NCBI GenBank assembly: GCA_027488715.1
Contig: JAIYBD010000011.1
Coordinates: forward strand, 1-15,030
From: Bacteroidota bacterium
GTDB lineage: Bacteria > Bacteroidota > Bacteroidia > UBA7662 > CANHCV01
Length of the DNA stretch: 15,030 bases
Direction: 5' to 3'
How positions within the stretch are numbered: the stretch's first letter is position 1; each line of letters opens with the position of its first letter. Under the pieces are notes generated by a model. It was not told the origin of the DNA. It ran no database searches and worked only from the letters and a program-made list of their open reading frames with translations. Of this stretch, positions 13,815 through 15,030 are shown piece by piece. The position numbers were made by a program, and so were the translations under genes.

Positions 13815-14927
13815 TTGGCCGGCATCTATCTACATATTCCCTTCTGCAGAAAAAAATGCAGCTACTGTGATTTTCATTTCAGCACTTCTTTGCGCACAAA
13901 ATCCATGGTTTTGGAGGGGATGGTTCGTGAAATCCAAGCTTCCAAAACCCTCTTGCCCCAGGCTTCCATCGATACCATTTATTTTGGTGGAGGTACTCCT
14001 TCCTTGTTATCGGCCTTGGAATTGGAGCTTCTATTGAATGAAATTTACCGGAATTTTTCGGTGAGTCAACAGGCAGAAATCACGTTGGAATTGAACCCAG
14101 AAGATGGGAATGAGGATCATTTAGGGGCTTTATTCCAATTGGGAATCAATCGTTTGAGCATGGGTGTTCAGTCGATGAATCCAGATATTTTGGCTTTTTC
14201 GAATCGAAATCACGAAGCCCAACAATCGGTTTTGGCCTTTGATGCCGCTCGAAAAGTTGGGTTCCAAAATATTTCGGTGGATTTGATGTTTGGATTTCCG
14301 GGGCAAACTTTGGAGCAGTGGAAGGCGGATGTGATGTTTTGGAAGGGGAAGAATCCCGAGCACATCAGTTTGTATTCGCTAACGGTGGAGGACCGAACGG
14401 CTTTGAAAAAGTGGGTGAAATCGAAGCAGGTTTTCCTTTTGGAGGAGGAGAAGGTCGCCGAAATGTTCCACTGGACCTCGGAATTTTTGGAGGAGCACGG
14501 TTGGGAACATTACGAGGTTTCGAATTTTGCACGTGGCGGATTTCGGAGTCAGCACAACGGGAATTACTGGAAAGGGATTCCGTATTTGGGCATTGGTCCG
14601 TCGGCTCACGGCTACGATGGTGAACACCGTCGGTGGAATCCGCGAAACAATGTGAAATACGGGAAAGCGTGGCGGGAGGAAAATGGAATTTGGGAGGAGG
14701 AGTTGCTTTCGGAGGTGGATCGGTTCAACGAGTTGTTGATGGTTCGGCTTCGAACGGCGGAGGGGTTGCCGCATTCGGAGGTTCCTTCGATTTTTTTACC
14801 GCGTTTGGTTCGGCAATGGGAGTGCATTGACGGAGATTACCGGCTGTTGGAATCTGGAAAATTTCGATTTTCGAAAGCCGGTTGGTTGGTGATGGATTCG
14901 TTGTTGGTGGATTTGTTTGAGGGGTGA
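13815..14927 (+). CDS. hemW: Radical SAM protein HemW (haem chaperone family)
   Basis: This 370-residue radical SAM protein has the cluster-binding motif C11-x3-C15-x2-C18 in IPFCRKKCSYCDF, FGGGTPSLL, ELNPED, GINRLSMGVQS, SVDLMFGFPGQT, HYEVSNFA and a YLGIGPSAH block, in the order seen in HemW (formerly annotated as oxygen-independent coproporphyrinogen III oxidase). HemW binds haem and is thought to deliver it to haem proteins; it lacks the extra N-terminal features of true HemN. Family members begin M-A-G-I-Y-L-H-I-P-F-C, so I place the start at TTG 13815. The only other in-frame candidate is GTG 13758, which adds 19 non-homologous residues and overlaps the divergent gene. A one-mismatch -7 box (TAATTTTA, 13778-13785) gives a leader of about 25 bases. 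Confidence 0.93.
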   Translation: MAGIYLHIPFCRKKCSYCDFHFSTSLRTKSMVLEGMVREIQASKTLLPQASIDTIYFGGGTPSLLSALELELLLNEIYRNFSVSQQAEITLELNPEDGNEDHLGALFQLGINRLSMGVQSMNPDILAFSNRNHEAQQSVLAFDAARKVGFQNISVDLMFGFPGQTLEQWKADVMFWKGKNPEHISLYSLTVEDRTALKKWVKSKQVFLLEEEKVAEMFHWTSEFLEEHGWEHYEVSNFARGGFRSQHNGNYWKGIPYLGIGPSAHGYDGEHRRWNPRNNVKYGKAWREENGIWEEELLSEVDRFNELLMVRLRTAEGLPHSEVPSIFLPRLVRQWECIDGDYRLLESGKFRFSKAGWLVMDSLLVDLFEG

Positions 14928-14935
14928 GGATCTCG

Positions 14936-14993
14936 AGGAGCGCGGGGCCTCAGGGAGCGCCTTTTTCCGGTGTCTGAGGCTCTCGAAGACACC
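14936..14993. repeat. Structured GC-rich sequence with nested inverted repeats after hemW
   Basis: GGTGTCT (14969-14975) is the inverse of AGACACC (14987-14993), and GCCTCAG (14947-14953) is the inverse of CTGAGGC (14974-14980). GGAGCGC also occurs twice as a direct repeat just after the hemW stop (14937-14943 and 14953-14959), the second followed by CTTTTT. The two inverted repeats share bases, so they would be alternative folds. It could be a hemW terminator region or one copy of a dispersed genomic repeat; the rest of the window to 15030 shows nothing else. Confidence 0.45.
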
Positions 14994-15030
14994 ATTCTCC
15001 CTTCGATTTCTATGGTTTTTCCAAGCAAAA

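Overview
The window looks like chromosomal DNA of a Bacteroidetes bacterium, probably from the Flavobacteriales or a related order. It carries a 1027-residue DUF2723 membrane protein typical of that phylum. It also has lipid-anchored and secreted envelope proteins with Bacteroidetes character. Several intergenic regions hold the Bacteroidetes-type -7 promoter element TAnnTTTG, and clear Shine-Dalgarno sequences are lacking. There are no mobile elements, CRISPR arrays or phage genes. Most genes belong to envelope biogenesis, glycosylation and general metabolism.

Layout. 1-275: non-coding, with two copies of a 15-base palindromic repeat and a promoter. 276-1514 (+): membrane-anchored metallophosphoesterase. 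1546-1851 (-): small three-helix membrane protein. 1916-2461 (-): lipoprotein with one FG-GAP/VCBS-type calcium loop. 2636-4812 (-): two overlapping genes, a YhdH/AcuI-type reductase followed by a GT-C (ArnT/PMT-like) glycosyltransferase. 4847-6124 (+): secreted amidohydrolase-fold protein that lacks the usual metal ligands, divergent from the reductase across a 34-base gap with a symmetric promoter pair. 6173-6245 (+): tRNA-Gln(UUG) with its own promoter and terminator. 6317-12293 (+): a four-gene glycosylation cluster made of two CDP-tyvelose/paratose-epimerase-like enzymes, a DPM1-like GT2 glycosyltransferase and a DUF2723 GT-C-like protein, closed by a strong C(UUCG)G terminator. 12347-13798 (-): outer-membrane beta-barrel protein with Omp85-like features. 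13815-14927 (+): HemW, apparently with a TTG start. 14928-15030: structured non-coding DNA.

The most coherent system is the 6317-12293 cluster. The epimerases could make an unusual nucleotide sugar, the DPM1-like enzyme could move a sugar to polyprenyl phosphate, and the DUF2723 protein could transfer it to an exported acceptor. Human TMEM260, which has DUF2723, is a protein O-mannosyltransferase, so a lipid-linked O-glycosylation route is a reasonable hypothesis. It is inferred from families and gene order, not demonstrated.

Other points worth attention are an epimerase with Phe in place of the catalytic Tyr, the probable pseudo-amidohydrolase, and three genes whose -7 box sits exactly 4 bases before the start codon, as expected for leaderless mRNAs.
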